A stretch of DNA of 64,000 bases, taken from Cheilinus undulatus (Eukaryota > Chordata > Actinopteri > Labriformes > Labridae). The stretch covers positions 11,125,385-11,189,384 of the forward strand of contig NC_054866.1 in the NCBI RefSeq assembly GCF_018320785.1, written 5' to 3'. Both the position numbers and the translations under genes were made by a program. Below, piece by piece: positions 1-13,800 of this stretch (positions are counted from its first letter, which is position 1; each line of letters opens with the position of its first letter). The notes beneath the pieces are model-generated. The model was not told the DNA's origin, did no database searches, and saw nothing but the letters and a program-made list of their open reading frames with translations.

Positions 1-560
1 AAGTGGACAGACATGAGCTGAGGAAATGTAGGTTAGATCAGAGTTTACTGGACTTAAACATGACAAAACTGTGCCGCACAAACCACCAGCGTTGTGTGAC
101 ACCGCTCATCCAGGCTTTTTGAATTCCTGCCTGCTGCTGTTTCTATGTGAGATTTTTAAACTTTATTAAAAAACTTTTGTCTGAACATTTCACTACTTTC
201 AGGACACAAAAGTTGCAAAAAAACATAAAAGGGATTTTATTTTGCACTTTGAATAATTGGCATAGTCATAAACAGCTTAATTTATGGCATTTTGGTAGCT
301 TAAAAATTACTAATTACCCCCCAACAGGACCACAGCCTTGTTTGTCCACCTGGAAAAAATCCCATTATCATGGTTTGATTTAGACTAACATGTTTACATG
401 CATTTTAAAGTCAAGTTTTCATCAAACTGACACAAAATGTTATTTTTTTTTCTTACTTTTTCTGACTGAACGTACTTCTGTGTTGGTGCTTATATCTTTG
501 GTCCTGTATTTTTCCCCAATAAAATTGACATAATTACTATTTTTTAAAAATATTTCTTTT
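1..560 (+). other. possible 3' UTR end of an upstream plus-strand gene
   Basis: There is no convincing reading frame here. The stretch is AT-rich, carries no repeat I recognise, and holds a canonical AATAAA at 518-523. That would suit the tail of a 3' UTR whose coding part lies left of the window. This is inference from one signal; ordinary intergenic sequence is equally possible. Confidence 0.2.
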
Positions 561-1595
561 GTAATGCAACATGTTTTTTTTTTTTTTTTCGGAACATTGT
601 AAAAAGAAAATCAACTTTCTCATATATGATTGTTGTATGACAGGAGGATACCTTATAAGTTACTATTATGCCAGTTTCCAACCTAAATGTATTACACTAT
701 TTAGTCTTCAGTACGTCTTCTTAAATAATCAGAATAGGCATCAATGGGATGCCAAGTGATGGTTCAGTGTAGTAGATGTCCCAAGTATAAAGGCTTATTA
801 GAAATATAAAGTTTTAAAAGTACTTAATAATTATTGCATTTTCACAATGTATGAAGGCATTCAAGAATACATAGAAATGCATTATAAAAATGACACAAAT
901 CTTCACTTCAAAAACCTCAAACATGGGTTTAAGATTGGACTATGGGTGCTCAGGTGGAGAATCATTATCCTTCTCTGCAGTAGCCATCATCACCACCACT
1001 AAATAAACTGTCTGATCTGAGTGACATCACATCTACGTTCAACCACGGAGACATGTGATGTACAGGTACAGCAAATAAGGAAGTGGAAGGACTGAAGAGT
1101 AAACATGAGGGGTTCACAGTGACCAACATGTACTGGCTGAGCACTGACTGGTTCAGAGCGACAAAAGAGAAATGAAAAGTGGAGGGGTGCTGGGGTCAGG
1201 ACCTGGGTGCAAAGGAGAACAGCCATTTCCTGTTGACCTCTGTTTGCACTCTGGCCCATGACCCCCTGCTGCTTCAGGCTGAATGGGGGTAGGGTGAGGG
1301 GAGGAGATTCAGCAGTGTTTGTTGTATGTTTAGGGTGCAGCGGGTGGATGCAGGGTTCCTGAAAATGGAATTATGTATGAACATTTAAAGACTAAAGGGA
1401 CATAGATCAGAGGAGAGGTGAAAATGGTGGATAACATGATGACATCAAGAGGGGGTGGGATGTTTCTATTTCAGTTTTTACTATTGCAAATCAGATATTT
1501 CCTTTTTTATATAGGTGAGAAACAAAGAGGACAGAAGGATGTTAGAGAAGACAAAGATCTGCACAAGCCACATTCCATTTTAGTCCATAAATTTG
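561..1595. other. intergenic stretch, nothing recognised
   Basis: AT-rich sequence to about 950, then more mixed composition to 1595. Short open frames lack splice signals and protein-like composition. No repeat family is recognised. Confidence 0.4.
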
Positions 1596-1599
1596 TCTT

Positions 1600-1740
1600 T
1601 ATTCAGGTAGACTTTTAAACCTTTATTGATAGGACAGTTGACAGACACAGAAACTACGAAGAGAAAGAGAGGGTGGGCAATGAAATGCGGGAAAGAAGCC
1701 ACAGACCAGAACCCAAGCCACCCATGTGGATGACAACAGT
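1600..1740 (-). repeat. degraded tRNA-headed SINE, copy 1
   Basis: The body (TTTATTGATAGGACAG, then a GA-rich part, then GAACCCAAGCC) matches the order of the better copies at 32.7, 43.3 and 60.2 kb. Read on the minus strand, the degraded tRNA-like head comes first and the T-rich plus-strand side is the tail. The head is too damaged to show clear A and B boxes. Confidence 0.5.
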
Positions 1741-1878
1741 TTGTGCACAGAGGGCTCATGGACAGAACCGGTTCACTGCCAGCACACCAGATTGAGGACA
1801 TGGCATGAAGACAAGTCAAAGGTTGTGTCTGAAACAGAGTGCTATTCATACATACTAGTGCTATAAACTCAAACACAT

Positions 1879-2078
1879 ACAGTGCTGTGAAAAAGTCTTT
1901 GCCCCCTTCCTGATTTCTTTCTCCTTTTTTCCATATTTGTGATACTTTAATGTTTCTGACCATCAAGCAAATTTTTATATCAGACAAAGATAACCCAAGT
2001 AAATACAAAATGCAGTTTTTAAATGATAATTACTTTTATTAAGGGAAAAAAATCCATCCAAACCCACCTGGTCCTAAC
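1879..2078. repeat. fragment of a fish DNA-transposon repeat (GTGCTGTGAAAAAGT end)
   Basis: The stretch opens with GTGCTGTGAAAAAGTCTTTG and runs into an AT-rich interior. From general knowledge this opening is the terminus of a common fish Tc1/mariner-type repeat. Only one end is seen and no transposase frame is present. The family call is from memory and unverified. Confidence 0.45.
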
Positions 2079-2508
2079 CTGACATGCCAGATGGATTTGT
2101 TTCACACATCCATCTGGAAAATCAGTCATAGCCAGCGTTTGGGAAAGGGCAGAGCCTTGGAAAAAAACACTTGGGGGGTGATTGGATAAATGTCCTGTCT
2201 CTCACATCTCTAGCCACTATCGAGCTGCGCCCCTACGGAGAAGTAAACTCCATCAGAACTGCATAACACTAACCTAGCGACTTTAGACATGTCAGTACAC
2301 AACTTTTGTCGTCTTTGAATAGAATACAACTCAGTGATGTTCTTTGTTCTTCCTTTAACAAAGAAATGTTGTCAAGTTCTGATAAAACTGGCGCTTTAGC
2401 AGCATCCACGCTAATGTCTTCCATTCCCAATGGCTGTCCCCGACTTTCAGGCCTCTTACGGACATTCTTGATCCATAACTGCACCGGCCTCTTGTTGCTG
2501 TTTGCATA

Positions 2509-4121
<1,613 letters not shown>

Positions 4122-4319
4122 TATGTCACGACTCTGCCCGAAAGTACTGCCCCTCATCTCTGATTGGTCCTGTCACTTTCTAACGGGGCCAAGACGGTTC
4201 AGAAGGGAGCTTTGCAAGATGGATTCACCAGTGAGAAACATGGGAACAGGTGTATCCATCTGCTTTGCAAGGTTAACCTGGTCCCATGTGAAGCAGAAAT
4301 TGCTCCCTTAACCTGATGA

Positions 4320-6085
4320 ATGGTTGTGCCACCCTTGGTGCAATTTTTCAGTAATTGGCACTGAGTCTTTTACATCACTTTGGAGAATTTTTGGTGCTCT
4401 CTTCCATTGTTTTAATTCTGCAGTATTAGAGTTTTTTTGAGCATGAAACGACTAGTTTAAGGTCATGCCAAAACCTCAATCAGATTTAAGTCTGGACTTT
4501 GACTTGGCCACTCCAAAACTTTCAATTTGTTTTAAGCCAGTCCAGAGGTTGACTTACTAGTCTGTTTCAGATCATTGCCCTGCTGCTTAACCGAAGTGTG
4601 TTTGAGCTTGTGGTCATGAACTGATGTCGGACTATCTCTTTCAGTATTTTCTGGTAGAGAACAGGATTCATGGTCCTATTAGTTTTGGCGAATGGTCCAG
4701 GTCCTAAAGCACCAAAAACGCTCCAGACCATCCATATGTTTGACTGTTGGCATGATGTACTTGTTATTGAATGCTGTGTTAGTTTTATGCCAGATGTAGC
4801 AACCTTCCAAAAAACTCAACTTTTATCTTGTCAATCCACAGAATATATCCCCAGAAGTCTTGAGAATCAGCGAGATGTTTTTTTTTTTGTTTGTTTGTTT
4901 GTTTGTTTTGCAAATGTGCAATGAGCCTTAATGTTCTTTTTGGTCAGCAGTGGTTTTGGCCTGCACAGCAAAAACTGGAGTGTTGAATTTTCAGTGTTTA
5001 ACATTTCAGTGTTGATTTTATCACTCTTTAAGTGTAATTTTAACTCCATTCTGAGTTAAAAGGCCTTCAGAGTTGGAGTTATTTGTCAGTGTTGATCTGT
5101 TCAGTGTTAATTCAACTCTGAATTGATCTAAGCCCTGCCCACTGCCATTTCAAATCTGGTTGTTGGACTTTTCCCATCATGCTCCAGGGCAGGGTGTTTA
5201 GATGTGTTTAGATGTATTTGCATGTGTTAGGGTGTTGCAGATAGTAAAGTGATCACTGCTGTGATTCCTTTGCTTTGTTTCTGGTGGATTAGTGTTTTTG
5301 CTGTTTAACACTCCTGCACCATGAGTGGATGGGTCCACTGCATCGGTCACTTCATGGTTAGAGTGGGGGATGGTATTTCTTTGAAGGCTGGAGTGCTGGC
5401 TTGAAACTCTGCATGTTCTAACCCTGAGTCTGTCTCTGCACCATGATTGTCTCAAAACACCTGGCTCTATTTCAGGAGTTTAATTTAATATGGAAGTTTT
5501 TTAGGAAGTATGAAAAGTGCATTGCTTTGTGTCAACAATCAAAGTAGTAAATACCACAATTTAACACTGAAAGAGACAGTAAGTAACAATATTGTGTTAA
5601 AAGTATACTAAAATATGTAAAAAATAACACTAAAAGAGTGTTAAAATATTAACACTTTCCAAAGTGTTATTTTAACTCGGAATCTGTGAGAATTATATAA
5701 ACTCAGAAAAAGTGTTAAATTTAACACTATGGGAGTTAATTTAACACTGATGGTGGAATGATCTAATGTAGGTAATTTTTGCCTGGTCTCTTTCTTATTG
5801 TTGAATTATGAACACTGACTTTAACTGAGTCAAGTGAGGCCTTCAGGTATTTAGATGTTGTCCCGGGTTCTTTTGTGACCTTCTGGATGAGTTGTCGATG
5901 CGTTCTTGGAGTTATTTTGGTAGGTCGGCCATTCCTGGAAAGGTTCACCACTATGCCAAATTTTCTCCATTTGTGGATAATAGCTCTTACAGTGGTTCCC
6001 TGGAACCCCAAGCCTTAGAAATGGCTATGTAACTCTTTTCTGACTGGTTTATGTCAATGACTTTGTGGATTGGCCAGATTCAATG
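4320..6085 (-). mobile_element. old Tc1-like remnant, split by a MITE
   Basis: The minus strand of 5763-6011 encodes a Tc1 DNA-binding segment (VRAIIHKWRKFGIV, then SRNGRPTKITPR and the EPGTTSK motif). The minus strand of about 4460-4960 holds decayed catalytic-domain sequence; the plus-strand GACTTGGCCACTCCAAAAC is the complement of the WPSQSPD-type region in related elements. The parts are separated by AT-rich sequence at 4963-5757. Ends are approximate because the TIRs have decayed. Confidence 0.65.
4963..5757. repeat. AT-rich MITE built on GTGTTAATTTAACAC-like motifs
   Basis: The segment interrupts the Tc1 remnant. It contains many short motifs of the form AGTGTTAAATTTAACACT in both directions, crowded at its two edges (4980-5130 and 5640-5755). 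The middle (5150-5460) is of ordinary composition and non-coding. Such ends suggest a non-autonomous DNA element with imperfect terminal repeats. I cannot name the superfamily. Confidence 0.5.
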
Positions 6086-6097
6086 TCTGTGATCTGG

Positions 6098-6175
6098 CAA
6101 ATCCATCTTGCAAAGCTACAGTCTGAAACCATTGTGCCGGGTATGAAAACAGACCTGAACAATCCGCATCCTTTA
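6098..6175 (+). repeat. fragment of the helicase-exon repeat end
   Basis: GGCAAATCCATCTTGCAAAG occurs here and again at 50.63 kb, followed in both by related sequence (CAGTCTGAAACC against CGTCTGAACC, then a GCCGGG and CAATC block). The inverse motif lies at 4210-4235. This is a diverged solitary end of the same repeat. Confidence 0.5.
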
Positions 6176-6179
6176 AAGA

Positions 6180-6600
6180 GAATGAGTTGATAGCTATGGA
6201 CAAGGTTTACTGGAAGCCAAAAGCAATGGCTGTTGCCAATGTAGCGATTAGCCTAGATGTAGCTACAGTATAGCAACAGTTTAATCAGAACTGGGACACA
6301 TTTCTTTATTAAAACTAGAGCAAAGAGCCACACTGGTGGCTTTTTTAGCAGTGATGTTTTTGCACTACCAGCCTTGGCATGAGTTTTATCAACCAATAAG
6401 CTCCAACATTTGTAAACTACGACAGCACCTGCCTGTCAAGCACAGGTTACAACTGGGGCTCTGCATGAATGTCCAATCACCTTTTGAGAATTTTTTTACC
6501 ATTCTTTAATGCAAGCCTCTCTCTGCAGTAGATTCCTAACAGACAGCTGCTGCTGCTATCAAAACACTCCTGAGTAATCAGCTGTCTACAGGAGGAATCA
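6180..6600. other. intergenic stretch, nothing recognised
   Basis: Mixed-composition sequence between the repeat stack and the presumed 3' UTR of the meis3-type gene. No coding frame or named repeat is seen. Confidence 0.4.
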
Positions 6601-7622
6601 GACAACACACAAATACAAGACCAGTGACAAATCTTATATAAAAAACATTTTAATACTTTGACGGTATTTTCAAACATCATTCAGAAAGGTTTCAGCAGTC
6701 CGAGCAGCGTGGAGAGGGAGCCGAATGTTTAAAGAGTCCTTTGGCTGCAGCTCCCCTCACACGCCACGGTGACAGACAAAAAAATGTTGTAGAAATGCTT
6801 ACAGAAGACTGTGTTTGTTTATGTGTGCATGTATAAATGGCCTTTAGTGTGGTGTGTGTTGGTTTGTGTGTATGTTATGTGTGTGTAGAAAGGGTCTAAG
6901 GTAACGGACGCCTGTTGGCATCTTAAGGAGGTCAGTGGTAAGAGAGCGAGGCAGAATGGAAGTCATTCATAGTGTTTAGCTTCATGCTGAGGAAGAGCAC
7001 TAATATTTCAACAAGCTCACGTGAAGCTGCATCTGCCTGGAGTGGCACACATAAATATAAAAATAGAATAAGAAAAACTAAAAAAAATCAGCTTTAAATA
7101 AAGTGTGTGAAGGTGTTTGTATCTTTGACAGTCGTGTGAAGGAAGACGGGGAAAGGTGAAGAAGGCGTGTTCACAGGATCAGGTCCAATCCAGTATGTGC
7201 TGTCACAAAGTTAGGAGACTTTAAATCTTCTTCCATGTCTCCGATCTGGTTGACCGTCCACCTGTGGTTCAGCAGGCATGATGGGAAGTGTATTTTAAAG
7301 CATGTGTCTCACCCACAGGACACAGTGGAGACGTTTGGAGAGGAGGAAGCACTTCTACTCTGACAGAGGTATGGCTTAAACCTGTGGGTTCAGACTGAGT
7401 GTTTGTGTGCGGTGGTAATGTTTATGTTTGTGTGTAACAGCTACATTGAGGTCAGTGTCTTTCAGTGGGGAATGTAAACCTTCAGAGCAGTTTGTCTTTT
7501 TTTCTTTAAATAGTGTTCTGTATGCGTCATCACACATACACACATATACTGGATCTCACCACTCACTCTCACACTCATACAGTCATTTGCCCTCAAACGT
7601 ACACAGCACACTCCCCCATCAG
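6600..7622 (-). other. meis3: probable 3' UTR of meis3
   Basis: The stretch lies directly after the stop codon at 7623-7625 on the minus strand and has no competing frame. A possible polyadenylation signal ATTAAA (plus-strand TTTAAT at 6648-6653) would give a UTR of about 1 kb. GT-rich simple sequence lies at about 6840-6890. The extent is inferred. Confidence 0.4.
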
Positions 7623-7822
7623 CTAGTGTGCATGTATATCCAGTCCCTGGGCGAGGAGCGGCTCTGCGGGGTGTGCGTGTGGTGGTGGGTGGAGCAGCAT
7701 GGCGGGGTGGGGGTGTGGTCCGGGGTAGGGGTGGAGGGAGGGTCCTGGGTGGGGAGGGTAGCCTGGTTGGGACAGTAGAGCGCCAGGGTAGTCACCCTGC
7801 AGAGAAGACATCCCCTGAAGGC
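7623..7822 (-). CDS. meis3: meis3 coding exon 12 (C-terminus and stop)
   Basis: 200 nt from the acceptor CCAACAG at 7829-7823 to TAG at 7623-7625. It encodes [20 protein letters not shown], a Pro/His-rich stretch, then LDIHAH. A nearer AG (at 7798-7797) would put the join out of frame, so the 7822 start was chosen. The tail is richer in Pro and His than I recall for mammalian Meis3. Confidence 0.9.
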
Positions 7823-10800
7823 CTGTTGGAGAGACAAAGAGGATGGATTTACATTTTCAGCTCAGCAACAAACTATGAGTGCATTCAGTACAGCCTACGA
7901 CATGGCATGCAATATGGTCAATGTGTTTGACAGTAGTACATAGTATTATCTTTGCTTCATAGTATGCTGGGCCAGGTTGAGCTGGTTTCCAGTCTCAGAA
8001 AGGTGGAACTAAAGGACAGTCAAGTTAATACTGAACACTGCTACCTTTGTGTTCTGCCAGATCTCTGATAAATTCCCCTTTATGTTGTCCTAGGGTCAAA
8101 TTTTTTTATGGTATTTTTTTTGCGTGTGTGTAAAATATGTATTTCTTCAATCTAGTTTTCTAAATACAGCATCATTTTTTTCCTAATCAATATAGAATAA
8201 GAACTGATGAATTGTTGATCAATTGTTGTCTTGGCCGTTCAAAAAAGTAAGGTCAAAAGTAGCCAAAATTACAAATTTGTACATTTTTAACATCTAATAT
8301 ATGTGAACCTTACCAAGCAGATTCTAAGTTTGTTGAACTTTGTTATGAGACAATTTTTTAGCAGTTTGATATGATTTAAGCCAGTATCAATATATATCTT
8401 TATGTGTACAACCTCAATTCCAAAAAAGTTGGGGCACACTTTAAAATTAAAATAAAAATCTCAGAAAACCACATTTTATTCACAATAATAGATAAAAATC
8501 AGAGACAGTTAACATTACATGAAAAATGTTAGCTTATTTTGATTTTGAAGGCAGCAAAACATCTAAAAAAAAGATGGGACGGAGCAGTGGAAGTGCTACG
8601 GTGCTAACGAAGATCAGCTAGAGGAGCAATTTGCCACTAATTAGATGAACTGGCATCAGGTCAGTAACATGACTGGGTATACAAGAGGCATTTTAGAGAG
8701 GAAGAGTTTGAAAAGCTGTGTCTAAAAGTTGTGGAACAATTTCAGAAAAATCACAAAGACAATAAATATTCAACCATCTGCAGTGCATGGCATCACTAAA
8801 AGAATGAGACAATCTGGAGATATCTTTGTGCGCAGCCAAGGCCAAAGGTCACCATTGGGTGCTCATGATCTCCAGGCCCTCAGGTGGCACTGCATTAAAA
8901 ATAGGCATGTTTCTGTCCTGGACATCGCTGCGTGGGCTCAGGAACAATTCCAGAAATCATTGTCTGTCAACACAGTTTGCAGTGCCATCCAGAAGTGCAA
9001 ATTAAAGCTGAATCATGCAAGAAAGAAGCATTATGTGAACCGCCACCGCCACCTTCTTTGGGCCAAACTCATTTAAAACGGACTGAGTCAAAACGGAAAA
9101 CTGTTCTGTGGTCACATGAATCAAAATTTGAAATCCTTCTTGGAAACCACAGTGTCCTGAGGACCGAAGAAGAGGGGAACCATCCACCTTGTCAGCCATG
9201 CACAGTTCAAAGGCCTGCATCTCTGATGGTATGGGGTTCCATTAGTGCCTATGGCGTGGGCAGCTTACACATCTGGAAAGGCACTATCAATGCTGAGAAG
9301 TTTACAGAGGTTTTAGAGCAACATAGGCTCCCATCCAGACATCTCTTTCAGGAAAGGCTTTTTGTATTTCACCAGGGCAAAGCTAAAACACACACACCAT
9401 CCATCCCAACAGGATGGCTTCACAGTAGACGAGTGCAGATGCTGAACTGTCCTACCTGCAGACCAGACTTTTCACCATTTGGAGCATCATAAAACAAGAT
9501 CTCTGACTGTTAAGCAGCTAAAATCCTACATTAGACAACAATGGGACAACACTCCTCTCCCAAAAATCCAGCAACTGGTCTCCTCACTTCCAAGGCATTT
9601 ACAGGGTTGTTAAAAGAAGAGCAGATGCTACATACCAGTAATCATGGCCGTGTCCCTACTTTTTTGAGATGTGCCACTGCCATCAAATCCACAACGAGCT
9701 AACTGTTCATGAAATGGTAACATGTCTCACTTTCAACATCTGTTAAGAAAAGGCTGAAGTTTTCTGATGAAATTGTTGACATCTAACCATGACAGAAGCT
9801 AAATGACATGTTTTCAAGTTTAACTTAGTAGGCTAGGCTGTTTGATAAAATTTCTTCATTTTTCATTTGTTCTTTTCCTTTGTTGTTTAATAAAAATTAC
9901 GCATTTTTGCCTTTACACTGTCAGTATGTGTAAGAGACCTGCAGGCCACCGTACCTGTTGTTCGAAGCCCGAGGTGGGCTTGTCCGTCCAGCCCGTAGCC
10001 CCCGAGAGCTGCCCCCTCTGGGCTGTAGGGACCACCCTGACCTGTGAGGTGACACACATCATCAGAGACAAGTACACAACATAAAAACACAAATATAAAT
10101 GTAGAAATTGTTTGCAGCAGGCGAGTGAGTTCTAAACACCAACCTGAGCGATTTGACTGGTCAATCATGGGTTGAACTATTCTCCTCCGGGCATTGATGA
10201 ACCTGCAGAGAGAGGAGAGAGAGAGTTAGGAGAGAGAGAGATGGACGAAGCTGACCTTTAATGGAGAAAAAGGCTGACCAGGAGACTATTAACCTTTTTC
10301 CATTTTACAACCACTTAACCCTTTCAGAGGGCAGAGTAAATCAACGTTAGGGCAGAGCAAGCATTGATCGCCTTGTGATAATTGATTGATCTGCATTGAT
10401 TCATTCGCTCTGTGTGCGTGTGCGCTGCAGGGGCGCAAATAAAAATGTGGAAGTTATCAGATTACAAAATCTATTGTTTTGCATGCACTGCATATGTTGG
10501 CTTGTATGCCTTCCTCTATCAATATGCAAGTAGATGCTGAATGTTATGAAAGACACTCATAAATCATGCTCTGTCTGTGCAGATGCAAGTGTGCAGAGGG
10601 ACTGAATGGGAAATTTGGGGGCAGTAAACCTTTGGATTATTGGGCATTGATTTGTAATTCTGTTTTATGAACACAGAGGATTTTATTGTGCTGCAGTTTA
10701 AGAAAAATGCTAAGCAGAAAATTTCCTCCCTTGTTACAAGCTTTTTTTTTCATAAAGTAGATTACGGTCTTATCCAAAAGTCTTGTAAAAGTGGCGCCTG

Positions 10801-13800
10801 ATACTTTTAATGTGTCCACAGTAAAGATTCATTAAGCAAAAAATGCAGCATAAGTGAGCTGTAAAACAGAGATACTGCTAATTCCTGCTGCAGACTTTAA
10901 CGTCGATGTAGTATCGACGTGGCAGCGAGCATGTTGTTAAATTGAAAGTTGATGTGTTGCATTCAAACATGACAGTTTAACTGATTATTGATAAGTAGCA
11001 GGGGAGGAATTAGCGTATTGATCAAGAGTGCACTGACCAGTTGTTGACCTGTAAGATGGTCAGTCCTGTGTCCTGCGACAGCTGCTTCTTCTGCTCCTCA
11101 GATGGGTATGGGTGCTGGGAGAGGACACAAAGGCAACAAAAAAAAAGGCTTAACTTCAAGCTACAGTGAAAGAGTGTACATAAGAGAAATCTCAGAGTGA
11201 ATACTGATGACCTTCCATCTGAATTCACATCTGCTCACTTTTTCAACCCCAGCAACCCTTCACTCTCTCTCTGTATTTCTCTGCAATAATTGGAGTGAAG
11301 CAACATTTGACCTGCCTCATTTAGTAGCTAATTACCTCAGCAACAATTACTCACTCCATTTCTATCACATCCATAGTTATTCAATAGCAAGCATATTCAC
11401 ATAATCACTTAATCCCCCTATTTTTCATTTAATTTAATTGACCTCCATTATACACCCCGTTCCCCTCTCCATCTATTCTTGTCAGCGACGTTTTGCCTCA
11501 TGTTAAATCCTCTCTGTCAGTAATTATTCTTTCACACAGACATATACAAGCTTTCTTTGTCTTGTTAAAGCTCTGCAGGATGGTTTTAATTGTTGTCTTA
11601 ATTCACTGTTTTAGACGTTTCTCTTTGTTGCGATAAGAACACGAAAAGGTTTTCTCACCGACAGATGCTGGAAGAGCCACGCTCTCATGATGTTTGTGGC
11701 CACTTTGGGGAAGATCCCTCTCTTCTTGTTGTTCCTCCGGTCTCTGTCAGAGTCATCCTCCTCACCTGTGCTGGGGGAGGCCATTGCTCCATCCATACCA
11801 TCGCCTGCAGGGGTGCACAGAACATATTTACAAGATCAACTCTGGTGCATTTCAACAAGCTAATACACTAATAATGCTGATTTTAAGGATTCACTTTGAT
11901 TATCTCTGTGTGTTTCTAGCAGAATTTGACCCTTGTACAATTTGACACTTCTTCACTCTAACGTATTTTAAAGCAATAAAAAAATAAATGCTTGCTTATG
12001 TAATTAATCATAGAAAAATTCTGCTAAAACGGAAATTTTTACTAATAGTCTATCTGATATAATATCTAAAATTTCCCACTCAATGCTGAACTAAAGAAGG
12101 TAATTTTTTATGTCAAGTCTAAAGCATTTAAAATGCATTTGAGATCTTGAATTTACTCTTATGTAGTGACTCTGAACTGAACTATCTTCAGCACTCACCC
12201 CCTTATGAGCAAAAGCAACCCACATTGTGAGACACTTTGAACTACTTCAATTCATTTTATGAAAAATGTTGCAATTTGGACTTTACATGGAAAAATATAT
12301 ATGATTGCATTAAGAGACAAGACCAAAAGAGAATTTGGCGCATCCTAATGGGAAACCAGCTTTGCAATCCCAAGTTAAAGGGATAAAAAAGAGTTAATAT
12401 CTTAAATTTAATTTTGAAGTAAAATAGCAGAATAAGCAAAATAACACTTCTGCTGTTATATTTTGGCAAAAAAATCTGCCTATATTAGCTTTAAACATTG
12501 GCCATATGAAGTCACTGGAGTTTTAGGCTGGCTGAACCAACAGACCTACATCAGCTGAAGTCTTTTTCTTTATACATCATCTCCAAAGTGTGTTTTAAGG
12601 ACTGAAATTTGTTAATTTGTAAATTTGTAAAGAAAGTCAATTAATAATAAATATATAATAATACTAATAATAATAAGTAATACAATTAAAAATAATGATA
12701 ATAGATAAAATACATAAACATCAACAAATAATGAGTAAATAAAGTAAAAAAAAAATCTGCCTATATCAGCTGTAAATATTGGCCATATGAAGTCACTGGA
12801 GTACAGGGCTGTCTGGACCAACAGACCTACATTAGCTGAAGTCTTTTTCTTTATACATCATCATTACTTACACTATTGAGTTGTTTTAAAGACTGAGAAT
12901 TTTCATTTTTTTATCCTAAAAAATTAAATTGTGTGTTTTAAGGACTGAAATAAATATTGGTATCAGTATCAGCTAAAATTGTTTCCTAAATATCTTGATA
13001 TTGGCAAAAATCCAATATCATGCATCCCTACAAAATTAAGTAAAAATAGTGGATGTATGTCTGCTAAAGGTTTTATACATTATAGACTCTTTGCCATTTC
13101 TTAAAATTCCATATGCACAATCAAGACCTGCTGAAAACAGCTGCACGACCAACTTTTGCGTCCTCACCCACCAGTTGCTCTAATGTATTATAATAAGGTG
13201 TAGGGTAAAAGTCAGTACAGCAAATTATTGTAGTATAACAACATACAAACAATGCACAACACTGTGAACTGCTAGCAAAGCATGGAAATTTTAAGTGGAA
13301 TTTACGGCAAACAACAAGAAAATAGGCCAAATCAAATCCTGACCTTGTCTTTATCTTTTCAACCATAGGTAATGAAGAGAGCCACATTGATAAGTTTAGC
13401 CACATCCTACTTGTGTGATAGTTTTTTTTAATCTGCAGTTTCCTCAGTCAAGATCAAATTAAGATCAATGCATCACTTTAAAAATGAAATAAGAATTACA
13501 GTCCCATTGCAAAGACTGAAAAAGATCTAAAGCATAAGAAGAGCCCTAGCTAGACATTTGCAGAACTGAAGATGAAAATTCTGAAAGATTTTTGTTTTTT
13601 TTTTATTTTAAGGAAGTTGTTCACCTTCAAATATTCAGATTTTGAAATTCTGTTTAAATATACAATATACACAATTTTCACACTGATTAAACATTGAAAT
13701 TAAAAATAATTACCCCTTTGATAAATAAACTGCCAAAGAAATCCTGTGTTTTAGTTTTAAAGGTCATTTTCTTGTTGCTGCCATGAAAGAGCTGCCATGA

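Noticed and set aside
1580..2008. A 142-codon frame on the minus strand
   Set aside because: It spans a SINE remnant and the end of a DNA-transposon repeat.
7796..7798. Nearer splice acceptor for the last meis3 exon
   Set aside because: Joining there puts a stop codon (TGA) in the first codons after exon 11; the acceptor ending at 7823 keeps the frame and the conserved GLQ sequence.
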